Source: Lysobacter antibioticus (GTDB lineage Bacteria > Pseudomonadota > Gammaproteobacteria > Xanthomonadales > Xanthomonadaceae). Taken from it: 64,000 bases of DNA. The stretch's first letter is position 1. Each line of letters starts with the position of its first letter. Of this stretch, positions 38,177-48,400 are shown in pieces. The position numbers and the translations under genes are program-made. The stretch spans positions 1-64,000 of the forward strand of contig NZ_JMTZ01000038.1 in assembly GCF_000731095.1 (NCBI RefSeq). The letters are read 5' to 3'. Below the pieces are notes generated by a model. That model was not told the origin of the DNA. It worked only from the letters and a program-made list of their open reading frames with translations, and made no database searches.

Positions 38177-40504
38177 TCACTTCGCGATCAACAGCAGCAG
38201 CGAACGCGCCTGCAATCCATAGGTCGCGTTCTCGCCGCCGATCAGGGTTTCCGAGCCCGGCACCGCGACTGCGTTCGGGCCTTCGTTCCAGGTGGCGGTG
38301 TCGGTGACGCGGTACCACTGCTTGCCGTTGCCGGGCCAGGGCAGGACGAAGTTCACCGGCCCCGACCAGCCGTTGTAGGCGACGTAGATCGCGCTGGCCG
38401 GGTCGGCGAACTCGCTGCCGTCGATGCGCCAGGCGAGGGCGTGGTTGCCGCTGCCGTTGAAATACGCCGCATCGGCCTGGGCGCCGTCGGGCTTGAACCA
38501 GCGCAACTGCTCCATGACGTTGCCGTTACCGTCCGTGCCGCTGTAGAAATTGGCCGGACGCAGCGCCGGATGCGCCTTGCGGAAGGCGATCAGGCGCTTG
38601 CTGTAGGTCTCGTGGTCGGCCTCGATGCTGTCGCGGGTCCAGTACAGCCAGTTCGCCGCCGAGTCCAGGTTATAGGTGTTGTTGTTGCCGAATTGGGTGC
38701 GCAGCACTTCGTCGCCGCCGGTGATCATCGGCACGCCGGCGCTCAGCATCATGAAAGCCAATCCCGTGCGAGCCGCCTTGCGTTGTTCCAGCACCACACC
38801 GGCCTGGTCCCAGCTCAGGTTGTGGTCTTCGCCGCCGTCGGAAGGCCCGTATGGCCAGGGCTGGTTGTTCTGCTTGTCGTTGTAGGCGTAAAGGTCGTTG
38901 AGGGTGAAGCCGTCGTGGGCGACCATGAAATTGATCGAGTGCCAGGGCTTGCGGCCGTCGTCGCCGTAGAGGTCGCTGGACCCGGCGAAGCGCGAGGCCA
39001 GGGTGCCCGGCGTGACCACCTCGACGCCGAGCTTGTTCTGCTTCTTGCGCAGGGCATCGCGGTACAGGCCGTTCCATTCCGCCCAGCCGGCGGGGAAGTT
39101 GCCGACCTGATAGGAATTGCCGCCGATCGCCCAGGGTTCGGCGATAAGGTCGAGACCGGCGCCGCCCGCTGCGGCGCGCGGCGGCAGTTCGGCGACGATG
39201 CGGTTGAGCGCGTTGCCGGCGTCGCTCTTGTCGAAGTTGAAGCAGCCGTGCTGGCAGCTGTTGCCGAGCACCGAGGCCAGGTCGAAGCGGAAGCCGTCGA
39301 CGCCGAGCGCGTCGCGCCAATACGCCAGGGAATCGACGATCAGGTTCTGTGCGACCGCGTTGCGGGTGTTGTAGTTGCCGCCGACGCCGGTGTTGTCCCA
39401 GGGGTATTTCAGGTCGGCGGTCAGCGAGTAATAGGTGGGGTTGTCGAGGCCGCGCCAGGACAGCAGGTTGTACACGGTCAGGCCGTCGCTGCCGCCCCAG
39501 GGGCCACCTTCGCCGGTGTGGTTGTAGACCACGTCGATGTAGACCTTAATGCCGGCGTCGTGGAAGGCCTTGACCATGGCTTTCCATTCGCGGGTCGGCC
39601 CGCCGGCGCTCTTGTCGGCGGCGTAGCGGCGGTCCGGGGCGAAATAGTTCAGGGTCATGTAACCCCAGTAGTTATCGTTCGTCGTCGAGGTGGGGTCGAC
39701 GTCGTTCTGGTCGTTTTGCGCCTCCTGCACCGGCAGGAATTCGACTGCGGTGACGCCGAGGCCGGCCAGATAAGCGGCCTTGCGCGCTGCGCCGGCATAG
39801 GTGCCGCGTTCGGCGACAGGCACGCTGGCGTCGTTACGGGTCAGGCCGCGCACGTGCACTTCGTAGATCACTTCGTCCTTGAGCGCGCGGGTCGGCTTGC
39901 TGCCGATCGACGAGGCATCGGCGGGCAGGGCCACACTCTTGCCGGCGCAGGCGCCGCTGTCCTTGTTGCGATGGCTGGCGCCGCTCGCGTAGAGGGTGCC
40001 GTCGGCGCAGGCGGCGGTGTTCGGGTCCTGGCTGAGTTCGCGCGCGTAGGGGTCGATCAGCAGCTTGTTCGGATTGAAGCGGTTGCCGGCGTTGTCGACG
40101 TCGCTGAGGAAACCGGTGCCGCTGCCCTTGCTCCAGGCGGCGTCGTAGGGCCAGTTGGGGCCCCAGGCGCGGTACCCGTAGTAGACCGTGCCGGTGATGC
40201 CGTAGCTGGTCTTGATGGTGCTGGTCGCGACCGACTTCGACCACACCTGGGTTGCCGCGTCCTTGGTCATGCTCAGGCGAGCGACTTCCTGCGCGCCGGA
40301 GGCGGTCTTGTACAACCACACCTCGATGCGGGTGGCGCGCGAGGAATAAACGCGAAAGTTGAGATTGCTCTGGCTGGCGTCGTAGCGGGCGCCCAGCTGC
40401 TGGGCATCGATGGCGGCGCGTGCCTGGCCGTTGCCCAGCAGGCCCAACATCGTTGCCAGCACCACACTCGCCACGCCGTTCCACCACCGCGTCTGATCGC
40501 GCAT
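38177..40504 (-). CDS. Secreted isoamylase (GH13 glycogen/amylopectin debranching enzyme)
   Basis: A 775-residue exported debranching enzyme that hydrolyses alpha-1,6 branch points. The signal peptide covers about 30 residues and ends near Ala-Arg-Ala. An N-terminal CBM48-like domain ('NLNFRVYSSRATRIEVWLY') precedes the GH13 barrel. The barrel has 'YIDVVYNHTGEG', nucleophile Asp in 'GVDGFRFDLA' (about 406), acid/base Glu in 'LIAEPWAIGG' (about 455) and Asp in 'MVAHDGFTLND' (about 530). Length and spacing match Pseudomonas isoamylase. The ATG at 40504 was chosen over a GTG six bases upstream because AGGAGT lies 8 bp before it. The usual paired cysteines 'NSCQHGCFNF' are present. Confidence 0.94.
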   Translation of the reverse strand: MRDQTRWWNGVASVVLATMLGLLGNGQARAAIDAQQLGARYDASQSNLNFRVYSSRATRIEVWLYKTASGAQEVARLSMTKDAATQVWSKSVATSTIKTSYGITGTVYYGYRAWGPNWPYDAAWSKGSGTGFLSDVDNAGNRFNPNKLLIDPYARELSQDPNTAACADGTLYASGASHRNKDSGACAGKSVALPADASSIGSKPTRALKDEVIYEVHVRGLTRNDASVPVAERGTYAGAARKAAYLAGLGVTAVEFLPVQEAQNDQNDVDPTSTTNDNYWGYMTLNYFAPDRRYAADKSAGGPTREWKAMVKAFHDAGIKVYIDVVYNHTGEGGPWGGSDGLTVYNLLSWRGLDNPTYYSLTADLKYPWDNTGVGGNYNTRNAVAQNLIVDSLAYWRDALGVDGFRFDLASVLGNSCQHGCFNFDKSDAGNALNRIVAELPPRAAAGGAGLDLIAEPWAIGGNSYQVGNFPAGWAEWNGLYRDALRKKQNKLGVEVVTPGTLASRFAGSSDLYGDDGRKPWHSINFMVAHDGFTLNDLYAYNDKQNNQPWPYGPSDGGEDHNLSWDQAGVVLEQRKAARTGLAFMMLSAGVPMITGGDEVLRTQFGNNNTYNLDSAANWLYWTRDSIEADHETYSKRLIAFRKAHPALRPANFYSGTDGNGNVMEQLRWFKPDGAQADAAYFNGSGNHALAWRIDGSEFADPASAIYVAYNGWSGPVNFVLPWPGNGKQWYRVTDTATWNEGPNAVAVPGSETLIGGENATYGLQARSLLLLIAK

Positions 40505-40581
40505 CGCCACGCACTCCTGTCGAGTCGGAAGGCGCGCGGACTACGCGCGCCGAGCCACTCTAAGGCCGTTGCTGCGCTGCT

Positions 40582-40695
40582 CCGGAACGGCTGCAATCGT
40601 ATTCAATGCCGCGTTCCGTGATCGCGGACGCGGCTCCCCCGGAACGGCTGCAATCGTATTCAATGCCGCGTTCCGTGATCGCGGACGCGGCTCGC
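40582..40695. repeat. Tandem 57-bp direct repeat with internal inverted arms
   Basis: Two almost identical 57-bp units (40582-40638 and 40639-40695) differ only in the last three bases. Each unit contains the inverted arms CGGAACG and CGTTCCG about 22 bp apart, so each can form a hairpin. The pair lies between the isoamylase start (40504) and the end of the eCIS-linked unit (40721), both transcribed leftward. It may serve as terminator or attenuator. No T tract follows. Confidence 0.9.
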
Positions 40696-40720
40696 GGGCG
40701 TCGCCGCGTCGGTCGGATGC

Positions 40721-42151
40721 TCAGGACGGCGCGGCGAGCACCTGGATCGCCGCGGAGAACTTCGGCCCGCGCGCCAACAGCCGCAACCGGTGCGGACGGC
40801 GTTGCAGCCATTCGCGCAGCGCCCGCCATTCGCCCTCGCGCCAGGCCGGGTACACGCCGGATTCGTTCCAGTCGCACAACTCGTCGAACACCAGCACCGT
40901 GCCGGGCACGATGCGTTCGTCCATCAGGGTCAACACGGTGACGGTGGACTCGTACAGATCGCAGTCGATGTGCAGCAGCGCCGCAGGGCCGGGATGCGCG
41001 GCCAGCCAGGCGGGCAGGCTGGCGCCGAATTCGCCGCGCCACAACCGCGCATTCGCCGGCACCTCGGGCAGGCTACCGGTATCGAAATGGCCGGCCGGAT
41101 AGACACTGTCGGCGCTGCGTTGCCAGGGGATCGGCAAACCGCTGAAGGTGTCGAAGCCGTGCACGCTGCGTTCGGGCAGGGCGTTGGCGAGGGCGCTGAG
41201 CGAACGCCCCCGGAACACGCCGAACTCCATCACATGACCGCTCGGGCAGTGCGCCCGGGTCACAGCGAGCAGATTGTCAAGGTCGCTTTTATGCGGCACC
41301 GGCAAGGCGCGAAACGCGGCGATGTCGAGCGCGGCGCCGGCATCGATCACCGGGGCCGCCGCCAGCATCGCCGGAGCGGCCTTCGCCGCCGCATGCGCGC
41401 CGCGATCGATGCTCGCGATGGCGGCGCCACGCGGCCGCTCCCAGTTGATCTCTTCGATGCGGCCGTCGAAACCCTGTTGCACCGGCATCGGGAAGAACGG
41501 TGCGAGGCGTTCGATGTCGCCGATATCGTGGCGCAGCGCGGGCAACTCGGCCTTGCGCACCCGCACGATCAACGAGATGTTGTAGCCGTAGACCTTGAGC
41601 CGGGCCTCGCGGCAATCGATGCCGGCGACGATCAGGTTGTACAGCAGCAGCCCGGCGTTCCACACCGTCAGGTGGCCGCCGACGATGTAGGGCCGTGCCG
41701 GCGGTACGGTAATGGCGAGCAAGCCACCTGGCGCGACGAAACTCACCAGGCGTTGCAGGAACAGGCCGACGTTAGCCTGGTGTTCGAGCGCATGCGAGCA
41801 CCAGACCAGGTCGTAGCGCTCGTCGCTGGCGAAGTCCTCGAAGTCGCCGACGAAGTCCGGGCGATGGGCGCCGTAGGACTCGAACGAGATCGTGGTGACG
41901 CGCTTGCCGTGCTTGGCGAGGTGACGCGCCTGCAGGCCGTCGCCACAGCCGACATCCAGCACGCTGTCGAATTCGTACTGCGCCAGCAGCAGATTCAAAG
42001 CCTGGTCGGCCAGCCATGGCGGCGGCGGGCCTTTCTTCTTGCCGGCCTTGCGGGGCTTGGCGCGCGCAAGCGGGCTCGGTGCCGGGTTCGGTGCCGATTT
42101 CGGCTTCGGTTTAGGCGGCGCGACGACGGTGCGGAGCGGATGGGTCTTCAT
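40721..42151 (-). CDS. Tandem SAM-dependent methyltransferase protein
   Basis: A 476-residue protein with two methyltransferase-like domains. Residues about 50-230 are a class I domain with motif I 'VLDVGCGDGLQARHL' and 'VAPGGLLAITVPPARP', like methyltransferases in polysaccharide clusters. Residues about 290-475 resemble TylF/macrocin O-methyltransferase-type proteins: 'VMEFGVFRGRSLSALA', 'VHGFDTFSGLPIPW', 'LLHIDCDLYESTVTVL' and 'VLVFDELCDW'. The first 40 residues are Pro/Lys/Ala-rich. Its ATG overlaps the stop of the glycan gene (ATGA), so it is the last gene of the minus-strand unit. The substrate is likely a sugar or glycan. Confidence 0.82.
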   Translation of the reverse strand: MKTHPLRTVVAPPKPKPKSAPNPAPSPLARAKPRKAGKKKGPPPPWLADQALNLLLAQYEFDSVLDVGCGDGLQARHLAKHGKRVTTISFESYGAHRPDFVGDFEDFASDERYDLVWCSHALEHQANVGLFLQRLVSFVAPGGLLAITVPPARPYIVGGHLTVWNAGLLLYNLIVAGIDCREARLKVYGYNISLIVRVRKAELPALRHDIGDIERLAPFFPMPVQQGFDGRIEEINWERPRGAAIASIDRGAHAAAKAAPAMLAAAPVIDAGAALDIAAFRALPVPHKSDLDNLLAVTRAHCPSGHVMEFGVFRGRSLSALANALPERSVHGFDTFSGLPIPWQRSADSVYPAGHFDTGSLPEVPANARLWRGEFGASLPAWLAAHPGPAALLHIDCDLYESTVTVLTLMDERIVPGTVLVFDELCDWNESGVYPAWREGEWRALREWLQRRPHRLRLLARGPKFSAAIQVLAAPS

Positions 42152-44847
42152 GCCACGGCTCGCTCGCCGCCGGTCGCGAGCGCGACCGCCAGCCGTAGAT
42201 TGGCTTCCACCCAGGCGGCCATGCCGAACTCGGGGCATTGCGGCGGCAAGGCCAGGCGTCGCTCTCGCCAATGACTGCGTTGTCCGAGCATCGCATCGAT
42301 CGCCGCGGCCATCGTATCGATGTCGTCGACGAGATGGCCGCAACGGCCGTCGCCGAGCAACTGCTCGGCCCAGCCGACCCGGGTGGCGACCACCGGCACG
42401 CCAGCGCGCACCGCATCGAACAAGGGCCAGGGGCCGCAGTCGCTGGCGCTGGTTACGACCACGCCGTCGAAGCGCCCGATCCATTCGCCGCAGCGCGACA
42501 GCGGGCATTGCGAGAGACCCATGACCGCGCAATCGATGCCGGCGCGGCGCAGGCTCGCGGCGGCGGCATCGAGACGTTCGCCGACCAGGGCGATGCGCAT
42601 CGGCGACTTGGCCCGTTGTACGGCGGCGATGAAGTCGGCAAGGCCGCTGGCGTCGCAGCCTTGCTGGTTCGCCGGCCGGCCGACCCAGGCCAGTACCGGC
42701 ACCGCGTCCTCGTTAGGCGGCGCCGGCGCGGCCTCGCTCCAGCCGACTGGCCGCACGATCCACTGTCGCTTCGACAGGTCGATGCCGCTCGCGGCCAGGA
42801 TCGCTTGCTGATCGGGATGGGCGAGGACGAGACCGCTGCAGCGGGCGACGTCGGCACGCGCGCCGCCGCGCCGGTACGCCTCGGCACCGCTCATGTCGTG
42901 CAACTGCACCACGCTGCGCATCGGATCGGGGCTGCGTGCGGCTTCGCGGGCGCGCAGGAAGATCCAGGCCTCGGCCTGGGGCAGCGGTTTCTGGGTGGCG
43001 GCGACGCGGTAACCGGGCGGCGCGGCCGCGGCGAGCGCCTGCTTCCAGTGCTCGAACAGCCAGCCCTTGTTCTCGGCGACCACGTTGAGGGTCGGCAACG
43101 ACGGCGCCGGCATCGGCGCGGCTTTGCGCACGGCGGTACGCGGCAGGACGCGCGGAATCACCGTGCCGGTCGGCGCCAGCGGCCGTTCGCGCAGGGCGAG
43201 TTCGAGCAGACCGGCGACGCGCTGCGGGTCGGCGGCCTCGCCCAGGCTGCATTGGTGGGCGATCAGATGCTGCGCATAGGCGCGGCGGCAGGTGATGCCT
43301 TCGGCGCTGGCCGCGCTTTCGGCGAGCAGCGCCCAATCGCGCGGCGCCTCGGTCAGGAACGGCTTCACCGCGCCGCTGCGCGGCCAGACGTTGCGGCCCA
43401 GCACGATCGCCGGCACGTCCCAGAGCAGGCCGTCGTGGGCGACGTTGCTGTTGAGAGTGAGGATGCCGCGGCAAGCGCCGCTGCGCAGCATCTCGTGGAT
43501 ATTGCCGCGGGTCTGCGGCCACAGCAGGTCCTGTTTGCGGCGCAGTTGCAGGCGCAGATGGCGGTTGCGGGTGCGTGCGTCGGCCGGGTGCTGCTTGAAA
43601 ATCACCGGCCACGGCGGGTCGAGGCGGCTAACGTGATCGATCAGGGCCTGCATGGTCCGCAGCGACGAGGGCGCGTGGCGGATGATGTTGGTGTCCGACT
43701 CGATCTGCAGCGGCACCAGCAGGAACTGCGCCGGCAGCTCGATGCGGTGTTCGCGATTGGCCTGCATGTACTGGTAGTAGCCGCTGAAACCGGTCGACTT
43801 GATCGCGGCCAGGCGCAGGTCGAGGGCGGCGTCCTGCTCGGCGCTCAGGCGCTGGCCGTCCCAGACGAAGGGCGCGGCATGCGAATCGGCGTTGATGCCG
43901 CGCGGGCTGATCTGGTAGTCGGCGCGCGGCAGCCAACCGTGTTCGCAGTACAGCGTCGGGCCCAGCAGGCTATGGCCGCGGCCGTTCCAGACGATCGACA
44001 GCACGCGCGGATTGCGCGCGGTCGCACGCGGGTCGCGACTGACCGTATGACCAAGCGCGGCGACCGAGACGGCAAGGGTCTCGAACAGATCGCCGACCAG
44101 GCCGGGGGTACGTTTTTCGATCGCGACTTTCATGGCGGAGCTCCTTGCGGGCGCGCGGGGTCTTGCGGTTGTCGGCGTAGATGCCCGCACCGAGGCCGGT
44201 GTGGGCACCGGCGTGGGCAGGCGGTGCAGGGTGACGGGGTCGCGCAGCCATTCGCCGGAAGCGTCGATCCGCGCTCGCGGCAGCGAATTCAGGCGGCTGA
44301 TCGCGCTGAGGTTGAGCAACTCGACGCCGCGTCGGCCGAGTGCGGCTGCCAACTTGCCGTACTGGCCGTCGATTTCCTTGAGCCGGGCGGCGAGGGCATG
44401 GCGGCCGGTGGAGGCGAAGAAGTGATCGTCGGTGAAGTCGACCCCGATCAGGCCGATCCGCCGTGCGCCCATGTAGGCGGCCAGGCAGACCGCGACATAA
44501 GGCGAGTTCTGGGTGTAGTGCAGCGCGTCGTCGGCGCCCGCTTCGGTGCCGGCGTACTGGCCGAGTTTGAAGCGCACCACCGGCGGCCGCACCCGCCCGA
44601 GCTCGATCTGGGTGAACAGCGCCTGCGCATTGGATTGCTCGACGTAGCGGAAGCGGTCGAGCTTGAACTGCTGGCGCGGGTTCAGCACGACCAGATAGGT
44701 CGGGTCGAACAAGCGGCCTACGTCGTTGACGCCGATGGTGACCGAACGCTGCGGCTCGGGCAGTTGCAGCAGGGAAGGGCCACAGCCGCAAACAACGATA
44801 TCCGCGCTGGAATGACGCATGTGGAAATCGCGTAACACCGGACTCAT
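42148..44847 (-). CDS. Three-module glycan-synthesis-like protein (DUF115-like + capsule-synthesis-like + GT4)
   Basis: An 899-residue frame from ATG 44847, 5 bp after the immunity gene stop. Residues about 10-205 resemble DUF115/MAF-type proteins ('DIVVCGCGPSLLQLPE', 'TIGVNDVGRLFDPTYLVV'). A Pro/Thr/Ala linker (about 205-238) follows. Residues about 240-490 resemble capsule polysaccharide synthesis (KDO-transferase-like) proteins ('VIFKQHPADARTRNR', 'LNSNVAHDGLLWDVPAIVLG'). Residues about 540-890 are a GT4-like glycosyltransferase ('VLAWVGRPANQQG', 'PLFDAVRAGVPVVATRVGWA'). Inside the linker, ATG 44133 has a perfect AAGGAG ribosome site in the same frame, so a shorter 661-residue product may also be made. 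Probably makes or decorates a surface glycan. Confidence 0.78.
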   Translation of the reverse strand: MSPVLRDFHMRHSSADIVVCGCGPSLLQLPEPQRSVTIGVNDVGRLFDPTYLVVLNPRQQFKLDRFRYVEQSNAQALFTQIELGRVRPPVVRFKLGQYAGTEAGADDALHYTQNSPYVAVCLAAYMGARRIGLIGVDFTDDHFFASTGRHALAARLKEIDGQYGKLAAALGRRGVELLNLSAISRLNSLPRARIDASGEWLRDPVTLHRLPTPVPTPASVRASTPTTARPRAPARSSAMKVAIEKRTPGLVGDLFETLAVSVAALGHTVSRDPRATARNPRVLSIVWNGRGHSLLGPTLYCEHGWLPRADYQISPRGINADSHAAPFVWDGQRLSAEQDAALDLRLAAIKSTGFSGYYQYMQANREHRIELPAQFLLVPLQIESDTNIIRHAPSSLRTMQALIDHVSRLDPPWPVIFKQHPADARTRNRHLRLQLRRKQDLLWPQTRGNIHEMLRSGACRGILTLNSNVAHDGLLWDVPAIVLGRNVWPRSGAVKPFLTEAPRDWALLAESAASAEGITCRRAYAQHLIAHQCSLGEAADPQRVAGLLELALRERPLAPTGTVIPRVLPRTAVRKAAPMPAPSLPTLNVVAENKGWLFEHWKQALAAAAPPGYRVAATQKPLPQAEAWIFLRAREAARSPDPMRSVVQLHDMSGAEAYRRGGARADVARCSGLVLAHPDQQAILAASGIDLSKRQWIVRPVGWSEAAPAPPNEDAVPVLAWVGRPANQQGCDASGLADFIAAVQRAKSPMRIALVGERLDAAAASLRRAGIDCAVMGLSQCPLSRCGEWIGRFDGVVVTSASDCGPWPLFDAVRAGVPVVATRVGWAEQLLGDGRCGHLVDDIDTMAAAIDAMLGQRSHWRERRLALPPQCPEFGMAAWVEANLRLAVALATGGERAVA
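44127..44146 (-). promoter_or_regulatory. Internal ribosome site and in-frame start
   Basis: On the minus strand AAGGAG is followed 7 bp later by ATG (44133-44131), in the frame of the long glycan gene and exactly at the module boundary. No stop codon separates the N-terminal module from this start. It suggests either two products or an ancestral gene pair fused by stop-codon loss. Confidence 0.6.
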
Positions 44848-44852
44848 GTCGC

Positions 44853-45413
44853 TCAGCCCAGGGCCTGCGCGGCGATCGCGATGTAAGCGCGGATCTCGGT
44901 CTTGATCGCCTGCTCGGGCGACGAATCGCCGCCTAGCGCCGGCAGCGGGGCGAACCCATAGCATTCCTTCGTATCGAGATCGCCGAGGCGTTTGCGCAGC
45001 TTGGCGAACAAGGGTTCCATCAGCACTTCCTTGCGGAAGTCGCGATTGCACAGGCCGGCGTCGAACAGGATCTGGGCGACATCGCTCAGTTGGGCGATCT
45101 TGCCGGTGTGCACATTGAGCCACACGAACCGCCCCCCTTGCCACAGGCAAAGGTTCGCGAACGCGGTGCGCAGCACTTCGACCGCGTCCTCCTCGATGCC
45201 CGGCCACTCTTCGGGATCGAGCAGCGGCTGGTCGGGGGGCGTGGTCCAGATCAGGCCATTGCCATAGGCGCCGAAACCGAAATTGCGCCATTCGTCGGCG
45301 ACTTCGCTGGGCACCTTGGCCAGGTAGTCGCCGTGACGGGATTCATCGAAAGCGACTCGCTCTCCGCTGGGCGGGAAGGTGGCATGGAACTTGGGGAAGT
45401 CGGTCTTGGACAT
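44853..45413 (-). CDS. Tdi1-type immunity protein (GAD-like + DUF1851)
   Basis: A 186-residue cytosolic protein. The N-terminal half is a GAD-like domain ('FDESRHGDYLAKVPSEVADE', then 'GFGAYGNGLIWTTPPD', 'EWPGIE'), and the C-terminal half fits the DUF1851 domain found in Tdi1, the immunity protein of the Agrobacterium T6SS DNase Tde1 ('CLWQGGRFVWLNVHTGKIAQ', 'KECYGFAPLPALGGD'). It lies directly downstream of the toxin-like cargo. An alternative GTG start at 45422 would overlap the cargo stop (GTGA). It should bind and block the cargo's C-terminal toxin domain in the producing cell. The assignment is by family pattern and position. Confidence 0.8.
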   Translation of the reverse strand: MSKTDFPKFHATFPPSGERVAFDESRHGDYLAKVPSEVADEWRNFGFGAYGNGLIWTTPPDQPLLDPEEWPGIEEDAVEVLRTAFANLCLWQGGRFVWLNVHTGKIAQLSDVAQILFDAGLCNRDFRKEVLMEPLFAKLRKRLGDLDTKECYGFAPLPALGGDSSPEQAIKTEIRAYIAIAAQALG

Positions 45414-45418
45414 GAGAG

Positions 45419-48400
45419 TCACCCGTCGATTACGGTCAGTTCGACCTTGGCTAGTTTGGAATCGTCCGCGGCGTTGGCATCGACACCGGCGTCCTTACAG
45501 ACCTTGATGGCTTCGGCGTCGATCTGGCTCTTGAGTGTCTCCGCGCGCTTGCCGCGGTCCCACTGTGCGCCGATCGATGAGTTTTCGCGCAGGCCGCCGA
45601 GTCCCGCGGTGGTTCCGTCGCCGCCCGCGCCCTGGTCTAGCGCGTGCAGGATCGCCTTGCCGTAGGCGCCGTTGATGTAGGTCACGCCATTGAAAGGCAA
45701 GGATTTGTGTATGAACGGATATGACTTGTCGCCTGGCCGGGGCTTGAACAGCTTGGTCGCGAAGGTATCGGCATCTGCGAGCGGTTTGCCCGGGTTGTTG
45801 CTCATCCACAGCTTGATCACGGCTTGGCGCTCGCCTTCGATCGCGGCCCGGCGATCGGAGCTTGCCTGCGCGGTTTCGGCGCGTCCGCCGGCGCCCTTGC
45901 CTCCGGCACCGCCATGGAACCTGAGGTAGTTGCCGCGATAGTCCTTCAACGCGAGGTTGCGGATCGCGGCTTGCTGGATGCCGACCTGGCGACGGAATTC
46001 GACCCGGGTGAACGCCAGCTTCTTACCGCTGGCGGCCTTTTCCCTCGCGACGAAAGCATCCCGTAGCTTGACTTCGCCGAGTTCGACGGCAACCACGACC
46101 TTCTGCGGCTTGCCGATCTCCTCTGCGCTGGCGGAGGCGGTGAAGTGCAAAGTCTCGGTCTTGGCGTCCTTGGAGTCTACGATCATGTTCAAGGTCAGCA
46201 GCTTGTAGCGCTTCTTGATCGAGCCGAGCTTGGACGCGATCTTCTTCTCGCTGAAGCCCTTGGCCTGCACCAGCTTTTCGGCGTCGGCGATGGCTGCCTT
46301 TTTGTCTCGGGTCTTCTCCTGTTCGGTGCGCTTGTCCTCCTTGTTCTTCCCGGTCAACTTCCCGAACAGCTTCTTGATGTAGGCGACCGCCTTCTTGATG
46401 GCCTTGTCGATGGCTTGGTCGACCTTGGTCTGGACCTTGGTGATGAAGCCCTTGATCTTGGCGCTGATGCCGCCCAGGCCGATTAGCGCGGCGAGGAAGC
46501 CGATCAGGATCGGCACAGCGTTGCCCAGGGCCTGTTCGACCTTGCTGATCGCGCCGCCGATCGAGCCGGTGGCGATGGCGTGGATCGAGTTGATCACCGA
46601 CTCGACGAACTCCATGATCTGCGCGGCGCGCTCGACCACGAACATCACCACGTTGACGATCATCATGATCGCCTGGATGATCGCGCCGGCCGGGTTGAAC
46701 ATCGACACGACCTTGGCCACCGCCTTCTTGACGATGGTGGTGACGATCCAGTCCTGGATCGCGCCGATCACCATGTCCTTGAGGTTGGACAGGTCGCCCT
46801 TGATCTGCTCCCACAGCGCGGCCGGGCCGCCGCCGATCAGGGTCTGCAGATAGCTCACCAGCTTCTCGATCACCGCCACCGCGGTTGGGCCGAGCAGCTT
46901 GACCGCCTTGGCGCGCATGCGCTCGTAGGTGATGCCCAACACGCCGAGCACCATCTTCAGGATCGACACCACCGTCAGGTCGCTCGGTATCTCGATGCCG
47001 GTACCGGCCAGTGCACCGAACAGCCACTTGATGAAGCCGCGCTTGAGGTGGCCGAGGATGTTGCCGGCGAAGGCCGAGAAGCCGCCCTTGACCGCGGCGA
47101 TCAGGTTGGACAGGAAGCCGCCGGGGTTGTCGAGGATCAGGTCGATGGTGTCCGCGCCCTTGCGCAGGATGGCCATGAGCTTGTCCTTGAACTCCATCAG
47201 CGCCTTGGCGACTTCGGCGATCTTCTCCTTGGCCTGGGTGACCAGGCCCTTGTTGGAATCCTGGATCGCCTTGAGCGCTTCGTCGGCCTTGTCGAAGGCT
47301 TCCTTGTACTTCTGCGCCAGGCCTTCGGCGAGCGCCTGCTTCTTGTCCTCGATGCCGGACTTGAGTTCGTTGAATTTTTCGGCGTATTCGGCGGTGAGCT
47401 GGGCGCCGCGGGCGCGCACGCCGGGCGACAGCGCCGCTTGCGCGGTGGCGATCTTGGCCTGGGCCTGGGCGACGTCGTTCTTGGCCGCGGCCAATTCGCG
47501 TTCGACCAGGTTGGCGACCTTGACCGCCAGCGCGTCCATCGCCGCGGTGAACAGATTGCGCCCGGCCTCGTAGAAGCGGTTGACCTCCGGCGGCAGGTCG
47601 AGGATCTGGTCCTTGATCCACAGCAGCGAGCCGCCCGGCATCAACAGATAGCGTTTGAGTTTGTAGTCGAACAGCGCGTCTTCGACATAACTCTTCATGC
47701 GCGCCAGGGCGGCATCGGTGCCCTGGTCGAAGATCGTGTTGACCGAGGTCTCCAGGTTCTCCAGGCGCTTGTCGACCGCGGCCTTGGCGGTGTTGAAGGT
47801 GGCGACGACGAAGTTGCTGAACTTGCTCAGTTCCAGCTCTTCGCGCGCCTTCTGCTGTTCCTGCTTCGACAGCACCTTGGTCTTGCTGCCGCCCTTGACC
47901 GAGAGCAGGCTGCTGACGCCCTTGCCGGCGACCGCCTTGGCTTGGCCGGCGGCCTTGGCCAGGGTCGCGCCTTCCTTGCCGCGGTACTTGCCGGGGCCGG
48001 CATCGGAATCCTTCTGCACCGCTTTCTCGGCGGTCATCACCGCCGAGAAGCGCGGGTCGCTGGCGTTCTTCAGGCGGGTGTCGGTCTGCTTGGTCGCCTT
48101 TTTGGCATCGGCGACTTCGGTCTTGCTTTCTTCCAGCGAAATCTCGGCGGCGGGTTTTGGCGCCGGCATCGCCGCGGCGGCGTCGATCTGCGGCGGCGGC
48201 ACGCCAGGTTCGGGCGGAATCGGCGTGACCGGCTTGGCCGGGACGCCGGCTTCCGACGGCGGCGCGTTCGAGGTCTGCTGCAGGTCGCCGGTGGCGGCTT
48301 GTTTCTGGTTGCCGACTTCGCCCTTGAGCGAGCCCTTGATCTCGTTGCCCGAGCCGCCCTTCATGAACTTCTCGGTGTCGCCGAGCGTCTTGGGCATGAC

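Noticed and set aside
40582-40695. CRISPR-like repeat
   Set aside because: There are only two contiguous 57-bp units with no spacer, and no cas genes nearby.
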